Shown: positions 18,069 to 26,927, counted from the first letter of the stretch. The stretch is 64,000 nucleotides of DNA from Notoacmeibacter marinus (GCF_002238045.1 NZ_NBYO01000001.1:62001-126000), one strand, 5' to 3'. A program made the numbers and translations. Notes: generated by a model not told the origin, from the sequence alone.

Positions 18069-18506
18069 ATGGCAACAACCGATAGCAGTTTGACCCCGGT
18101 GCTTGGCAAGGACGATGTTCAGCGCATCATGGCCGAGGGGTTCGGCGAATATCACGATGATTTTCCGTTTGAGGTGACGGAGGTCAGGCCGGGCGAAGTC
18201 CATCTCCGCTTTCACGCAGAACAGCGCCATTTGCGCCCCGGCGGCACGGTGTCCGGCCCCGCGCTCTTCACGCTGGCCGATGTCGGTGGATGGGCCTGCG
18301 CGCTCTCCCACGTACGGGGCGACCCGCTGATTGTGACCACGAATCTCAATATCAATTTCATGCGGAAAGCCGAGGTCGGGCCGATCGACGCGATCTGCCG
18401 CATCCTCAAGATGGGCCGTTCGCTGCTGGTCTTCGAAGTGGAGATGATCTCCGGGGGCCAATGTGCCGCCCATGCGACGGGAACCTATGCCATTCCGGCG
18501 GCGTGA
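18069..18506 (+). CDS. PaaI-family hotdog thioesterase
   Basis: 145 aa single hotdog domain. RPGGTVSGPALFTLADVGGWACAL is the hotdog helix with the active-site region 'GGTVSGP...ADVGGW', and TTNLNINFMRKAEVGPI is the following strand, typical of PaaI/YdiI-type acyl-CoA thioesterases. CGAGGAGACAGTG precedes the ATG; an in-frame GTG one codon earlier could also start. It is transcribed away from the enoyl-CoA hydratase gene 94 bases off and probably hydrolyses an aromatic or medium acyl-CoA. Substrate not determined. Confidence 0.87.
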   Translation: MATTDSSLTPVLGKDDVQRIMAEGFGEYHDDFPFEVTEVRPGEVHLRFHAEQRHLRPGGTVSGPALFTLADVGGWACALSHVRGDPLIVTTNLNINFMRKAEVGPIDAICRILKMGRSLLVFEVEMISGGQCAAHATGTYAIPAA

Positions 18507-18738
18507 ATTCACTAGGTAGCTGTTTCAACAGACCAGAAACAAGCTGGCTAACTCCACGAACTGGAAGCAGACGAGCCGAAAGAGACGTTTCACAAGACGC
18601 TAAAGCACTTTAGGAACAGCGTAAGCAAGATGGACGCTGATAAAAGCTAACTCACGATTAACCATTAACGACTAGAGTGGGAGTGGAGCGGACCGCACTG
18701 GGAAGATTGTTCCGCCCCACCCGAAGTCAGCCTAACTG
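18507..18738. other. AT-richer gap with hairpins, no gene seen
   Basis: 232 bases between the thioesterase and the 36-aa ORF whose composition is visibly less GC-rich than its neighbours. It holds a small palindrome CTAAAG-CA-CTTTAG (near 18600-18613) and a larger hairpin with arms GTGGAGCGGA (18683-18692) and TCCGCCCCAC (18711-18720) with one mismatch. The latter could end transcription of the ORF at 18739-18849, though it has no T-run. TTAACCATTAAC occurs near 18658. Confidence 0.4.
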
Positions 18739-18849
18739 TTACTTCCGTTTGATGGTCTCAACGACGTGAGTGTTCGGCTTGCCTTTGGCGGCTTTCACCG
18801 TCGTGAACTTGCCGGTCACAGCGCTGCGACTAATTTTGATCTTAGTCAT
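18739..18849 (-). CDS. 36-residue basic protein, unknown function
   Basis: Encodes MTKIKISRSAVTGKF followed by TTVKAAKGKPNTHVVETIKRK; stop TAA. The start is preceded by AAAGGAGGTGAATGCC, one of the strongest ribosome-binding sites in the window, which is the main reason to accept so short a gene. The 'RSAxTGxF...PxTxVxE' pattern is shared by many tiny uncharacterised proteins in proteobacteria (from memory, not searched). It is Lys/Arg rich and has no membrane segment. It sits alone in an AT-richer island between the thioesterase and rplM. No function can be given. Confidence 0.65.
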   Translation of the reverse strand: MTKIKISRSAVTGKFTTVKAAKGKPNTHVVETIKRK

Positions 18850-18946
18850 GGCATTCACCTCCTTTCACGGGCCGGTCGCCCGTCCGTAAAGGCATCGGCA
18901 CGAAAGAATGCTTTGCCATTCAAGATCAGAGCAATTCTGCATTGAT

Positions 18947-18972
18947 TCGGCACTCTCCGTCGAGAGTGCTAA
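18947..18972. promoter_or_regulatory. CIRCE-like inverted repeat (degenerate HrcA box?)
   Basis: TCGGCACTC-N8-GAGTGCTAA. The right arm matches the HrcA operator half GAGTGCTAA in 9 of 9 bases, the left arm in 7 of 9, but the spacer is 8 rather than 9 bases. As a hairpin it forms GCACTCTC / GAGAGTGC with a CGTC loop. It could serve the 36-aa ORF (about 100 bases away on the minus strand) or the plus-strand rplM side. No groESL is present here. Confidence 0.35.
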
Positions 18973-19109
18973 TCTTAGAATGAGCTGCAGGCGATTCTAT
19001 CGTGGTGCGTCAAGTATAATATCGCCCATTATTCAATGGTATCATAGTACCGCAAACAGTAACATATTGTTTTTCCTTTATCTTCGCGATTTTGCAGCAA
19101 AAAATCTGG

Positions 19110-19139
19110 CTTGACGCCGCCCCGGTTCTGACCTATTGA
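19110..19139 (+). promoter_or_regulatory. Candidate sigma-70 promoter of rplM-rpsI
   Basis: CTTGACG with TTGACG at 19111-19116, a 17-base spacer and TATTGA at 19134-19139. The -35 is near consensus and CTTGAC is the form favoured in alphaproteobacteria. About 120 bases of leader follow before the rplM ATG. Confidence 0.45.
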
Positions 19140-19262
19140 GCGCGGCATCGGTGGTCCGGCATCCCATGTCCGGGCCATTGTTTCGTTCGGATATGCCCCG
19201 GCATCGCCGAACCCAAGCAACAAAAAACGCCGGCGCACCCGCCGGTTCCAAAGGACGAAACC

Positions 19263-19724
19263 ATGAAGACCTTTTCGCAGAAGCCTGCGGAAGTGACGAA
19301 GGACTGGATCCTGATCGACGCCGAAGGGCTCGTCGTCGGCCGTCTCGCTTCCCTGGTCGCCAACCGCCTGCGCGGCAAGCACAAGCCGAGCTTCACCCCG
19401 CATGTCGACGATGGCGACAATGTCATCATCATCAATGCCGACAAGGCCGTCTTCACGGGCCGTAAATATGAAGACAAGAAGTATTTCTGGCACACGGGCT
19501 ATCCGGGCGGCATCAAGGAACGGACCGCCAAGCAGCTGTTCGAAGGCCGCTTTCCGGAGCGCGTTCTGGAAAAAGCCGTGCAGCGCATGATTCCGCGCGG
19601 CCCGCTCGGTCGCCGTCAGATGAAGAACCTGAAGGTTTATGCCGGCGCCGAACACCCGCACGAGGCGCAGCAGCCGAAGGTGCTGGACGTCGCCGCCCTG
19701 TCCTCCAAGAACACACGAGCTTGA
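19263..19724 (+). CDS. rplM: 50S ribosomal protein L13
   Basis: Early-assembly protein of the large ribosomal subunit. 153 aa. Motifs: [52 protein letters not shown] and [25 protein letters not shown] precedes the ATG. Five bases separate it from rpsI, the universal partner gene. The usual length is about 142 to 155. Confidence 0.98.
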   Translation: MKTFSQKPAEVTKDWILIDAEGLVVGRLASLVANRLRGKHKPSFTPHVDDGDNVIIINADKAVFTGRKYEDKKYFWHTGYPGGIKERTAKQLFEGRFPERVLEKAVQRMIPRGPLGRRQMKNLKVYAGAEHPHEAQQPKVLDVAALSSKNTRA

Positions 19725-19729
19725 TCCAA

Positions 19730-20215
19730 ATGGCTGATTTGAACTCCCTCGAAGAACTGGGCGAAGCCACCGGCGTCGAAACGACGACCGAAAGCAGCGC
19801 TCCCGTTCATGTCCAGAAGCTCGACGCGCAGGGCCGCGCCTATGCGACCGGCAAGCGCAAGGATGCGGTCGCCCGCGTCTGGGTGAAGCCCGGTTCCGGC
19901 CGCATCAGCGTTAATGGCAAGGAATTCGCCGAATATTTCGCGCGTCCCGTCCTGCAGATGGTGTTGCAACAGCCGATCGTGGCCGCCGACCGTGCGGGTC
20001 AGTACGACGTCGTCGCGACGGTTGCCGGCGGCGGCCTTTCCGGCCAGGCCGGTGCGGTCCGCCACGGCATTTCCAAGGCGCTGACCTATTACGAGCCGAC
20101 GCTACGTGGCGTGCTCAAGAAGGGTGGCTTCCTCACTCGCGACAGCCGCGTCGTCGAGCGCAAAAAGTATGGCCGCGCGAAGGCCCGCCGGTCCTTCCAG
20201 TTCTCCAAGCGCTAA
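19730..20215 (+). CDS. rpsI: 30S ribosomal protein S9
   Basis: Small-subunit protein whose C-terminal tail contacts P-site tRNA. 161 aa: an N-terminal extension of about 35 residues usual in alphaproteobacteria, then [21 protein letters not shown], and the basic tail [20 protein letters not shown] 19730 gives [12 protein letters not shown]; the TTG at 19721 overlaps the rplM stop and is unlikely. Confidence 0.98.
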   Translation: MADLNSLEELGEATGVETTTESSAPVHVQKLDAQGRAYATGKRKDAVARVWVKPGSGRISVNGKEFAEYFARPVLQMVLQQPIVAADRAGQYDVVATVAGGGLSGQAGAVRHGISKALTYYEPTLRGVLKKGGFLTRDSRVVERKKYGRAKARRSFQFSKR

Positions 20216-20240
20216 GCGTTTCGGACAGACCATCTGCGAG

Positions 20241-20270
20241 AAGGCCGGCTTTCATGCCGGCCTTTTCTTT
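20241..20270 (+). terminator. Intrinsic terminator after rpsI
   Basis: Perfect 9-bp stem AAGGCCGGC / GCCGGCCTT with a 6-base loop and TTTTCTTTT. It is 25 bases past the rpsI stop. Confidence 0.9.
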
Positions 20271-20357
20271 TGCGTGTCAGCCGAAAGCGCTCCGCTTGTC
20301 ATCGGCCGCGACGCGAAATATCAGGCACGCTGAACGAGTACGAGAATGGGCAGGGCT

Positions 20358-21287
20358 ATGACGGCGAAAATCTTCATCGATGGCGAACATGGCACGACGG
20401 GTCTGCAGATCCGCGAGCGTTTGGCCAAGCGCGACGATCTGACACTTCTTTCGCTGCCGATGGACGACCGCCGCGATGCGGCAAAACGCGCGCGTTTCCT
20501 GCAGGAAGCGGATATCGCCATTCTCTGCCTGCCGGACGACGCGGCGCGCGAAGCTGTGTCGCTTGCTGCGGGCGAAGGCACGCGCTTCATCGATGCCTCC
20601 ACCGCGCACCGGACAGCCGATAACTGGGTCTATGGGTTTGCGGAACTGACATCCGGCCAGGCCGAGCGGATTGCCGCAGCCGATCGGGTTGCCAATGTCG
20701 GCTGCTACGCGATCGGCTCCGTCGCAATGCTTCGGCCCCTCACCGAGGCCGGCATTTTGCCGCGCAACTATCCCGTCACCATCAATGCGGTATCGGGTTA
20801 CTCCGGCGGCGGCAAGCAGATGATTGCGCAGATGGAAGACACATCGCGCGACGATGCCATTGCGGCCAATCACTTCGCCTACGCACTCACGCTGGCGCAC
20901 AAGCACTTGCCGGAAATCATGATGCATGGCGAAATTGCGCGCAAGCCGGTCTTCACGCCGGCTGTCGGGCGCTTCGCGCAGGGCATGCTCGTCAATCTTC
21001 CGCTCCACCTCGATCTTCTGGACAGCAACCCGGACATGGCTACGATCCATACGGCGCTATCGGATCACTATGCCGGCCAAAAGCATGTCGCGATCGCGCC
21101 ACTAGGCGAAGCGAACACTTTGCCCCGGCTCGACGCCGAGGCCATGAGAGACACGGACGATCTGCTAATTCACGTCTTCGGAACCGAAGGCGGCGGACAG
21201 ATCAATCTCGTCGCCGCACTCGACAATCTCGGTAAGGGCGCATCCGGCTCGGCGGTGCAGAATCTGGACCTGATGCTGGGTCGCTGA
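20358..21287 (+). CDS. argC: N-acetyl-gamma-glutamyl-phosphate reductase (type 2)
   Basis: Third step of arginine synthesis: NADPH reduction of acetylglutamyl phosphate. 309 aa, the shorter type-2 form common in alphaproteobacteria. Starts MTAKIFIDGEHGTTGLQI (cofactor loop); catalytic Cys116 in NVGCYAIG; NAVSGYSGGGKQMIAQ; HKHLPEI; TEGGGQINLVAALDNLGKGASG at the end. An in-frame ATG four codons earlier exists but GGGCAGGGCT before 20358 and the family N-terminus favour the chosen start. It is placed directly after the rpsI terminator, as in other rhizobia. Confidence 0.96.
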   Translation: MTAKIFIDGEHGTTGLQIRERLAKRDDLTLLSLPMDDRRDAAKRARFLQEADIAILCLPDDAAREAVSLAAGEGTRFIDASTAHRTADNWVYGFAELTSGQAERIAAADRVANVGCYAIGSVAMLRPLTEAGILPRNYPVTINAVSGYSGGGKQMIAQMEDTSRDDAIAANHFAYALTLAHKHLPEIMMHGEIARKPVFTPAVGRFAQGMLVNLPLHLDLLDSNPDMATIHTALSDHYAGQKHVAIAPLGEANTLPRLDAEAMRDTDDLLIHVFGTEGGGQINLVAALDNLGKGASGSAVQNLDLMLGR

Positions 21288-21316
21288 CGGTTCTCTTCTC
21301 AGGGGCCGGAGGGCGA

Positions 21317-22450
21317 TCAGGCGCCCTGCGCCGCCGCCCAACCATCGGTCTGCGGCCGCACTTCGACGCGGGTCTGGGGCGGATAGGCGCCTTTCGTGCC
21401 CCGCCAATGCGCGGTTGCCCATCCCAGAACCACGATGGCCAGACCCTGATGCGCCAGCGCCGTGTGAAGCGGCACGGCCCAAAGCAGCGTCAGAATGCCG
21501 ACGACCATCTGCGCCAGGACCAGCAGCACGAGAATGGCCGCCCGACGCGCATGGGTCGTGTTGCCATTGGCGAAACCGGCAATGGCATGCCACAGCACGG
21601 CAATCGCGACGACATATGCGCCGACGCGATGAATGAACTGCACAGCCTTCGGATTCTCGAACAGATTGCGCCAGCCCGGCTCCAGCGTATCCAGCCCGGA
21701 CGGTATCCAGGCGCCATCCATGCGCGGCCAGGTGTTGTAGGCAAGACCCGCATCGAGCCCGGCGACGAAGCCGCCGAGGAAAATCTGGATAAGGACAAGC
21801 AGCACGATCAGGCCCGCGCCGATCTGAAAGCCGCGGGACGACGGCGCGCCGCTATGAGGCGCCAACCCTCGTGCCACGGCCATGGTGGCCGTGAAGATGA
21901 GGCAGGCCGTCGTCAGATGGACCGCCAGACGGTATTGCGAGACATCGGTCCGCTCGGTCAGACCGGACGCGACCATCCACCAGCCGATCCCGCCCTGCAG
22001 GCCGCCAAGCAACAATATGCCGATCAGCCGTGGCAAGACGCGCCGTTCGATCTTGCCGAGCGACCAGAAGCCGATCAGTCCCGCGGCGAACACCAGCCCT
22101 ACACCACGCGCCAGGGTGCGATGCGCCCATTCCCACCAGAAGATCGTCTTGAACTCATCCAGGCTCATACCCGCATTGATCTCGGTATATTCCGGAATCT
22201 GCTTGTATTTCTCGAACTCCTCCTGCCATTGCGCGGCATCCAGCGGTGGAATGACCCCGTGGATCGGCTTCCACTCGGTGATGGACAGGCCGCTATCGGT
22301 CAGCCGCGTCGCGCCCCCCACCAGAACCAGCGCGAAGATCAGAACAAGCACGAAATAGAGCCAGAGCCGTATCTGCCGGCGATTCCTGTCTTCCTTGCGG
22401 GTCGCGGCCACAGGATCGAATTCGGAGGAGTATGCGGAGGTGGCGGCCAT
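21317..22450 (-). CDS. ctaA: Heme A synthase (COX15/CtaA)
   Basis: Inner-membrane enzyme that oxidises haem O to haem A for aa3-type cytochrome oxidases. 377 aa with eight predicted membrane helices. Motifs: [19 protein letters not shown] in the first loop, [12 protein letters not shown] and [12 protein letters not shown] and TALAHQGLA with the haem-ligand histidines, and [26 protein letters not shown] 22450 has AAGGACC upstream; the additional N-terminal codons are not family-like. It is divergent from the DUF2842 gene 104 bases away. Confidence 0.96.
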   Translation of the reverse strand: MAATSAYSSEFDPVAATRKEDRNRRQIRLWLYFVLVLIFALVLVGGATRLTDSGLSITEWKPIHGVIPPLDAAQWQEEFEKYKQIPEYTEINAGMSLDEFKTIFWWEWAHRTLARGVGLVFAAGLIGFWSLGKIERRVLPRLIGILLLGGLQGGIGWWMVASGLTERTDVSQYRLAVHLTTACLIFTATMAVARGLAPHSGAPSSRGFQIGAGLIVLLVLIQIFLGGFVAGLDAGLAYNTWPRMDGAWIPSGLDTLEPGWRNLFENPKAVQFIHRVGAYVVAIAVLWHAIAGFANGNTTHARRAAILVLLVLAQMVVGILTLLWAVPLHTALAHQGLAIVVLGWATAHWRGTKGAYPPQTRVEVRPQTDGWAAAQGA

Positions 22451-22554
22451 AGCCAGGCGGTCCTTTCGGCAGAGCGCAATGGGCGGGTTGTGCCGCAGCC
22501 CGAAATGGTTTTCAAGCGGCACGTCGTGCTGCCACCGCAATACAGGCCCTTACC

Positions 22555-22782
22555 ATGCGTCCCAATCTACGCACCCTGGTCGGATCGATCCTTCTCATCC
22601 TCCTGACCCTGTTCTACGCGTGGCTGACCGTCGCGGTCGCTTCTGCGCGCCTCGCCGAATCGAGCGGGCTGACGCATTTGATCTTCTTCGCCACCACGGG
22701 CCTTTTCTGGATTCTGCCGGCCATGTGGCTGGTACGATGGATGTATCGTCCACGCGAGAATAACGGATCGCGTGACGACTGA
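22555..22782 (+). CDS. DUF2842 small membrane protein
   Basis: 75 aa with two membrane helices (about residues 8-29 and 42-62) and a charged tail RPRENNGSRDD. The 'LPAMWLVRWM' end of the second helix is characteristic of the alphaproteobacterial DUF2842 family, usually found beside ctaA. Function unknown; a role near haem/oxidase assembly is suggested only by position. Confidence 0.8.
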   Translation: MRPNLRTLVGSILLILLTLFYAWLTVAVASARLAESSGLTHLIFFATTGLFWILPAMWLVRWMYRPRENNGSRDD

Positions 22783-22910
22783 ACGTCCGCTAACCGCTGA
22801 TTTACCACGCCGGTTCGCGGCCGCTTCACGCTCATATTTGCTTCAGGAACGTCTGGTCTAATCCGGCAGAGTCCGAGACCCGCCTCGAACGACGTTCACC
22901 GGAAGCCAGG

Positions 22911-24086
22911 ATGATCCAACCCATCGCCCGCCAGACACCCGCTCGCCGCACGGTTCCTGCCCCGACAACCGTGCCCTTTTTCGCCGGCGATGGCTGGCGC
23001 GTCGTCAGCGGTTCGGACGGTCATGCCCTGCACCGGGATCTGACGGAGCAGGCCGTGGCATTCGGCGCGCCACAGGGCCCGCATTGGGCAGAAATCTGGG
23101 CGGATGAGAAGGCAGGCCAGATCATCTACGCGATCTTCGTTGAAGACGGGCTGCCGGTCCTGTCGCTCCCGCTGATCGTCCATTCGTCCTTCGGTGTCAC
23201 GGTCGCTGCCATACCCGGCGGATCGCACGCCAATGGCAGTTTCCCTGCTTTGCGCGAACCTGCTGAAAAGACCCTTCGCCCGGACAGTCTCGCTCGAACC
23301 TTGCAGGAGATTTATCCTGAGATCGATGCTCTTGTGCTGGAGCGAATGCAGCCGGCGTTGAACAATCTAGCCAATCCGTTTCTGCCTCTGAATACCAATA
23401 CCAGCGTCAATCCCGCCCTGGCGGCCAATCTGGACGGCGGGTGGGAACTCTGGCTGAAACGCAATTCCGGCAAGAAGAAACGCAAGAAACACCGGCAAGA
23501 CCAAAGCGCGCTGGAATCCTTGGGACCGCTCAGCTTCGAGATATTGAACGAGCCGTCCCAGATCGCCGCTGCGCTGGAGGCATTCTTCGCGATGAAAGCC
23601 AAGCGGTTTGGCGAGAGGGGAATCAGCAACGTCTTCGCCGACAGCACCGTCCGGGCCTTCTTCCATCGTTTAGCTGCCGATGGGCATCAGCAGTTCGACA
23701 TCTCCGTTCTGCGCGTTGGCGAACGCCCCATCGCGATTGCCGGTCACAGCCTTCTACCTGACAGACTTGTCTGCGAATTTTCGGCATTCGAGCCTGTCGA
23801 CACCGATATCCGTTCCGTCAGCCCATCGCTATACATGCACTTCGAATCCATCAAACGCGCGGCGAATGACGGCTATCGCTACTATGATTTTTCCGTCGGC
23901 GACGAAGAATACAAGCGGCGCTGGTGCGATACGCGAACAGAGCTGTTCGACGTTGCCCTCGGACTGACGATGAAAGGGCGCATCTATGCCTTGAATTACA
24001 GGACGCTGGCGCGGATGAAACGGAGCGTCAAATCGAACGACGGCGCCATGCGGATACTCCAGAGAATACGGCGCTTGGGTCGTTAA
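22911..24086 (+). CDS. GNAT/CelD-like acyltransferase, exopolysaccharide-associated
   Basis: 391 aa. The C-terminal half is a BioF2/CelD-type acetyltransferase domain (GNAT fold): AFFAMKAKRFGERG, ISVLRVGERPIAIAGHSL, SVSPSLYMHFESIKRAANDGYRYYDFSVGDEEYKRRW, the last being the typical 'YDFSxGDExYKxxW' signature. A lysine/arginine cluster (KKKRKKHRQ) lies near residue 190. Members sit in polysaccharide and cellulose loci and are thought to acylate sugars. Its stop codon overlaps the stop of the convergent Wzz gene (TTAA at 24083-24086). AAGCCAGG precedes the ATG. Confidence 0.82.
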   Translation: MIQPIARQTPARRTVPAPTTVPFFAGDGWRVVSGSDGHALHRDLTEQAVAFGAPQGPHWAEIWADEKAGQIIYAIFVEDGLPVLSLPLIVHSSFGVTVAAIPGGSHANGSFPALREPAEKTLRPDSLARTLQEIYPEIDALVLERMQPALNNLANPFLPLNTNTSVNPALAANLDGGWELWLKRNSGKKKRKKHRQDQSALESLGPLSFEILNEPSQIAAALEAFFAMKAKRFGERGISNVFADSTVRAFFHRLAADGHQQFDISVLRVGERPIAIAGHSLLPDRLVCEFSAFEPVDTDIRSVSPSLYMHFESIKRAANDGYRYYDFSVGDEEYKRRWCDTRTELFDVALGLTMKGRIYALNYRTLARMKRSVKSNDGAMRILQRIRRLGR

Positions 24087-26140
24087 GCCACTTCCGCGCT
24101 CTTCGATCGGCTTTTCGTCAGTTCCGCGCAAGTTGCGATCGTAAGATTGCGGTAGCCGGCCTCATGGAGTTCGCGCACATGGGAATCGACCATGGCGTCG
24201 GCCGCCTCGATGACGGAGACCACGATCTCCGCATTCTGGCTGCGAAGCTGCGCCAGACCGGCAGCGTCCGTCGATCCCGCTTCGACCAGAACCATGTCGA
24301 ACACATCCTCCAGCGCATCCAGTATGTCGGGCAGCCGGTCTATCTGATCGATCGCCTCGGCCGGCTCGGTGAGGCCGAAAGGCACGATCGACAGGTCCGA
24401 ATAGCAGTCGCCACGGACCACCTGCGACAGCGTGGCCTTGTCGGCCAGCACATCCATGATGCCGATGGCCGTCTCCCCATCGAGCGATGGGCGGGTCGCG
24501 GCGGCGTTCTCGGTAAGATCGAACAGGATGGCGCGAATTCCAGCATCGGCCAAGGCGCGTGCGATGGCCAGGCCGACAATCGCTGCGCCGTCGCCTTCCG
24601 GGCTGACGAACACCACACGGGAGGCGCCCGTTTTGGCAAGCACGGCGACCATTGCGTCCGCCGTGGTGGCGACGGCCACTTCGGGCTCGGGAGCTATCGG
24701 CGCAATATCGGCGTGCGACGGCGCCAGATCGGGCGCATCGCCGCCGTTGCGCGGACGCGAAGCCTGCTGGACCACAGGATGCGGGGCCGCGAGCACGGTT
24801 GGACGAAGTGCGCGCCCGCTCATCAGTTCAGCGATCAGAACGGCGACGATAGCCAGAAGCAGACTTCCCACGAAAGTGGCAGCGACAATGGGAACCGGCT
24901 TTGGGAACACGGGCGATGTCGGCACCGTGGCGCGCGAGAAGATACGCGCATCGACCGGCTGGTAATCACCGGCATCGCGCGATTGCGCCGCCCGGTAGCG
25001 GGCCAGATAGCTTTCCAGCAGGTCGCGCTGCGCTGAGGCTTCGCGCTCCAGCGCACGTAAACCGACCTCTTCCTCATCGACCCGCGCCGACTCCGCCTTC
25101 AACGAGGAAATACGGTCGGACAATTCCTGTTCGCGCAAACGCGCGGTTTCGGCTTCCGACGCCAATGCATTTGCAGCTCTACGGGCTTCGGTTCGGATCT
25201 GTTGATCCAGTTGCGAAAGCTGGCTGCGCAAGCCGCGCATACGGGGATGATTGTCCAGTAGCCGCGCCGACAGCTCGGCAATATCGCTCGCCAGTTCCGC
25301 GCGGCGTTCCTGAAGGTTCTGTACGGCCGGTGAGTCCAGGACGGCAGGCAGACCGTCCAGCCCCTCGCCCCGGCTGAGAGCTTCGCGAACGCTTCTGGCC
25401 TGCGCCGCTGCATCGGACGCCTCTGCGCGGACGCGCGACAGTTCTGCCGAAAGATCGCCAAGCTGCTGACTGGCCAGCGTACCGTCGGTGCGAACGGAGG
25501 GTATGTCCTTTTCGGCACGATAGGCTGCAACCGCCGCTTCCGCTTCGCGCACGCGCTTTTGCAACTCGTCGATTTCCGGCGAAAGCCAAGCCGTCGCAGA
25601 GGCGTTGCTGTCCGCCTTCGCGCGAGCCTGGACCGCGATATATTCGTCGGCCACCGCATTGGCGCCCGCCGCCGCCAGATCGGGGTCTTCGGATTTGAAC
25701 TCGATCACGATGACGCGCGAATTGGCCACGCGGTAGACGGTGACGTGTTCGCTGACCCGCGACAGAATATCGTTATCGGGCTCGGAGAAGGGCAAGAGCG
25801 ACGATGGCTGAAACTCTTCCCGGCCAGCAAGATCGAGGCGCTCCACAACATTGGCCAGCACCTCCGTCGACGTCACCAGCGCAACCTGGCTTTCCACGGC
25901 CTCCGTATCGAGCGCAGAGCGGTCGGACTGGTTCGGACGCGTGAAGACGCTTTCGCCAGTCTCCACAATAACCCGCGCTTCGCCCATATAGGATTTCGGC
26001 AGCAGGATCACCGCGAAGACTGCCAGTGCCGTACAGGCTAGAACGGCGATCAGAATCTTCAGCCAGTTGCGCCACAATGCGCCGAACAATGCTCCCATAT
26101 CGACATCGACGTCCTGCTCGTGCTGGGAAACCTGGCGCAT
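24083..26140 (-). CDS. Wzz/GumC-type polysaccharide copolymerase with degenerate kinase-like C-terminus
   Basis: 685 aa. Inner-membrane protein that sets chain length and export of polysaccharide. A first membrane helix about residues 22-45 (IAVLACTALAVFAVILLP), a long coiled-coil periplasmic region rich in Ala/Glu/Arg, and a second helix near residue 425 (VAATFVGSLLLAIVAVLIA). Residues 508-685 look like the P-loop domain of BY-kinases: VVFVSPEGDGAAIVGLAIARAL aligns with a Walker A, but the GKS/T residues are GAA. No C-terminal tyrosine cluster is seen, so kinase activity is unlikely. ATG 26140 has a GGAG upstream; a GTG 51 bases earlier is possible. It is divergent from the Wza gene. Confidence 0.87.
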   Translation of the reverse strand: MRQVSQHEQDVDVDMGALFGALWRNWLKILIAVLACTALAVFAVILLPKSYMGEARVIVETGESVFTRPNQSDRSALDTEAVESQVALVTSTEVLANVVERLDLAGREEFQPSSLLPFSEPDNDILSRVSEHVTVYRVANSRVIVIEFKSEDPDLAAAGANAVADEYIAVQARAKADSNASATAWLSPEIDELQKRVREAEAAVAAYRAEKDIPSVRTDGTLASQQLGDLSAELSRVRAEASDAAAQARSVREALSRGEGLDGLPAVLDSPAVQNLQERRAELASDIAELSARLLDNHPRMRGLRSQLSQLDQQIRTEARRAANALASEAETARLREQELSDRISSLKAESARVDEEEVGLRALEREASAQRDLLESYLARYRAAQSRDAGDYQPVDARIFSRATVPTSPVFPKPVPIVAATFVGSLLLAIVAVLIAELMSGRALRPTVLAAPHPVVQQASRPRNGGDAPDLAPSHADIAPIAPEPEVAVATTADAMVAVLAKTGASRVVFVSPEGDGAAIVGLAIARALADAGIRAILFDLTENAAATRPSLDGETAIGIMDVLADKATLSQVVRGDCYSDLSIVPFGLTEPAEAIDQIDRLPDILDALEDVFDMVLVEAGSTDAAGLAQLRSQNAEIVVSVIEAADAMVDSHVRELHEAGYRNLTIATCAELTKSRSKSAEVA

Positions 26141-26324
26141 AGGTGAAAACTCCGAAACTATCGGTATGAAAGTAAAGAAGGATGGTTTCACATGCGTTAA
26201 ACCGTGAATAGTGTGTCGAGCCCGGCCTTCGAGGCGCTTTACCGGGTCTTAACCCTAATAGATCGATAACGTCCTATGGCCACTTTGCCCCTTCGGCTGT
26301 GGCGCATGTGTAGGACCCTGAGCG

Positions 26325-26891
26325 ATGTTGCCGAACCGATTGCTTCTCATGCTGTTTGCCGCCGTTCTCCTGACGGCTGCGGGATGCACGCATTACAGGC
26401 CCGCACCAGCAGCGTTTCACGCCGCGCTTCAGGAACCGTACCGGCTCGATGCCGGCGACAATATTCGGTTGCTGGTTTATGAAGAGGACGATCTGTCGCA
26501 AACCTACGCCGTCGATCAGGCCGGCTATGTCTCCATCCCGCTCGTGGGATCGGTGCCGGCGCGCGGCCGCACGGCGCAGGAGCTGGAACTCGACATCGCC
26601 GCCAAGCTGGCGAATGGATTTCTGCGCGATCCCGATGTCGCGGTGGAGGTCGATCGTTACCGTCCCATCTTCATCATGGGTGAAGTGGGCGCAGCCGGAC
26701 AGTATCTGTATGTGCCCGGCATGACGGTGCAAAAGGCGATCGCCGCGGCCGGGGGTTTCAGCACCCGCGCCTATCAGGGCTCCGTCGACATCACCCGGAC
26801 GGTCAATGGCGAAGTCATGACCGGCCGCGTGCCGATCTCCGATCCTCTGCTGCCGGGCGATACGGTCTATGTGCGCGAAAGGCTGTTCTAG
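26325..26891 (+). CDS. Polysaccharide export lipoprotein (Wza/ExoF-type, short)
   Basis: 188 aa. Lipoprotein signal with lipobox LTAAGC (Cys21). A Poly_export domain follows: PYRLDAGDNIRLLVYEEDDLSQTYAVDQAGYVSIPLVGSV (read in parts), then an SLBB-like repeat GEVGAAGQYLYVPGMTVQKAIAAAGGFS and PGDTVYVRERLF. Shorter than Wza (about 380 aa), so it lacks the long C-terminal helix that crosses the outer membrane. Starts the plus-strand run Wza, GT4, sugar-phosphate transferase and Wzy. Shares a 184-base divergent promoter region with the Wzz gene. Confidence 0.9.
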   Translation: MLPNRLLLMLFAAVLLTAAGCTHYRPAPAAFHAALQEPYRLDAGDNIRLLVYEEDDLSQTYAVDQAGYVSIPLVGSVPARGRTAQELELDIAAKLANGFLRDPDVAVEVDRYRPIFIMGEVGAAGQYLYVPGMTVQKAIAAAGGFSTRAYQGSVDITRTVNGEVMTGRVPISDPLLPGDTVYVRERLF

Positions 26892-26927
26892 ACCCATGAT
26901 CCCGGTGGAACCCAGAGGCTGACGGTC

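Larger units (their letters stand above)
18850..19262. other. Intergenic region upstream of rplM, AT-rich core
   Basis: 413 bases. From left to right: the leader of the 36-aa ORF, a CIRCE-like inverted repeat (18947-18972), a TATAAT at 19015-19020 without a clear -35, an AT-rich stretch to about 19105, the rplM promoter candidate (19110-19139), and a leader hairpin CCGGCG-CACC-CGCCGG just before the rplM ribosome site. No further ORF with a ribosome site was found. Confidence 0.5.

Noticed and set aside
26141..26324. CtrA boxes in the Wzz/Wza divergent promoter
   Set aside because: TTAA half-sites occur but no TTAA-N7-TTAA pair.
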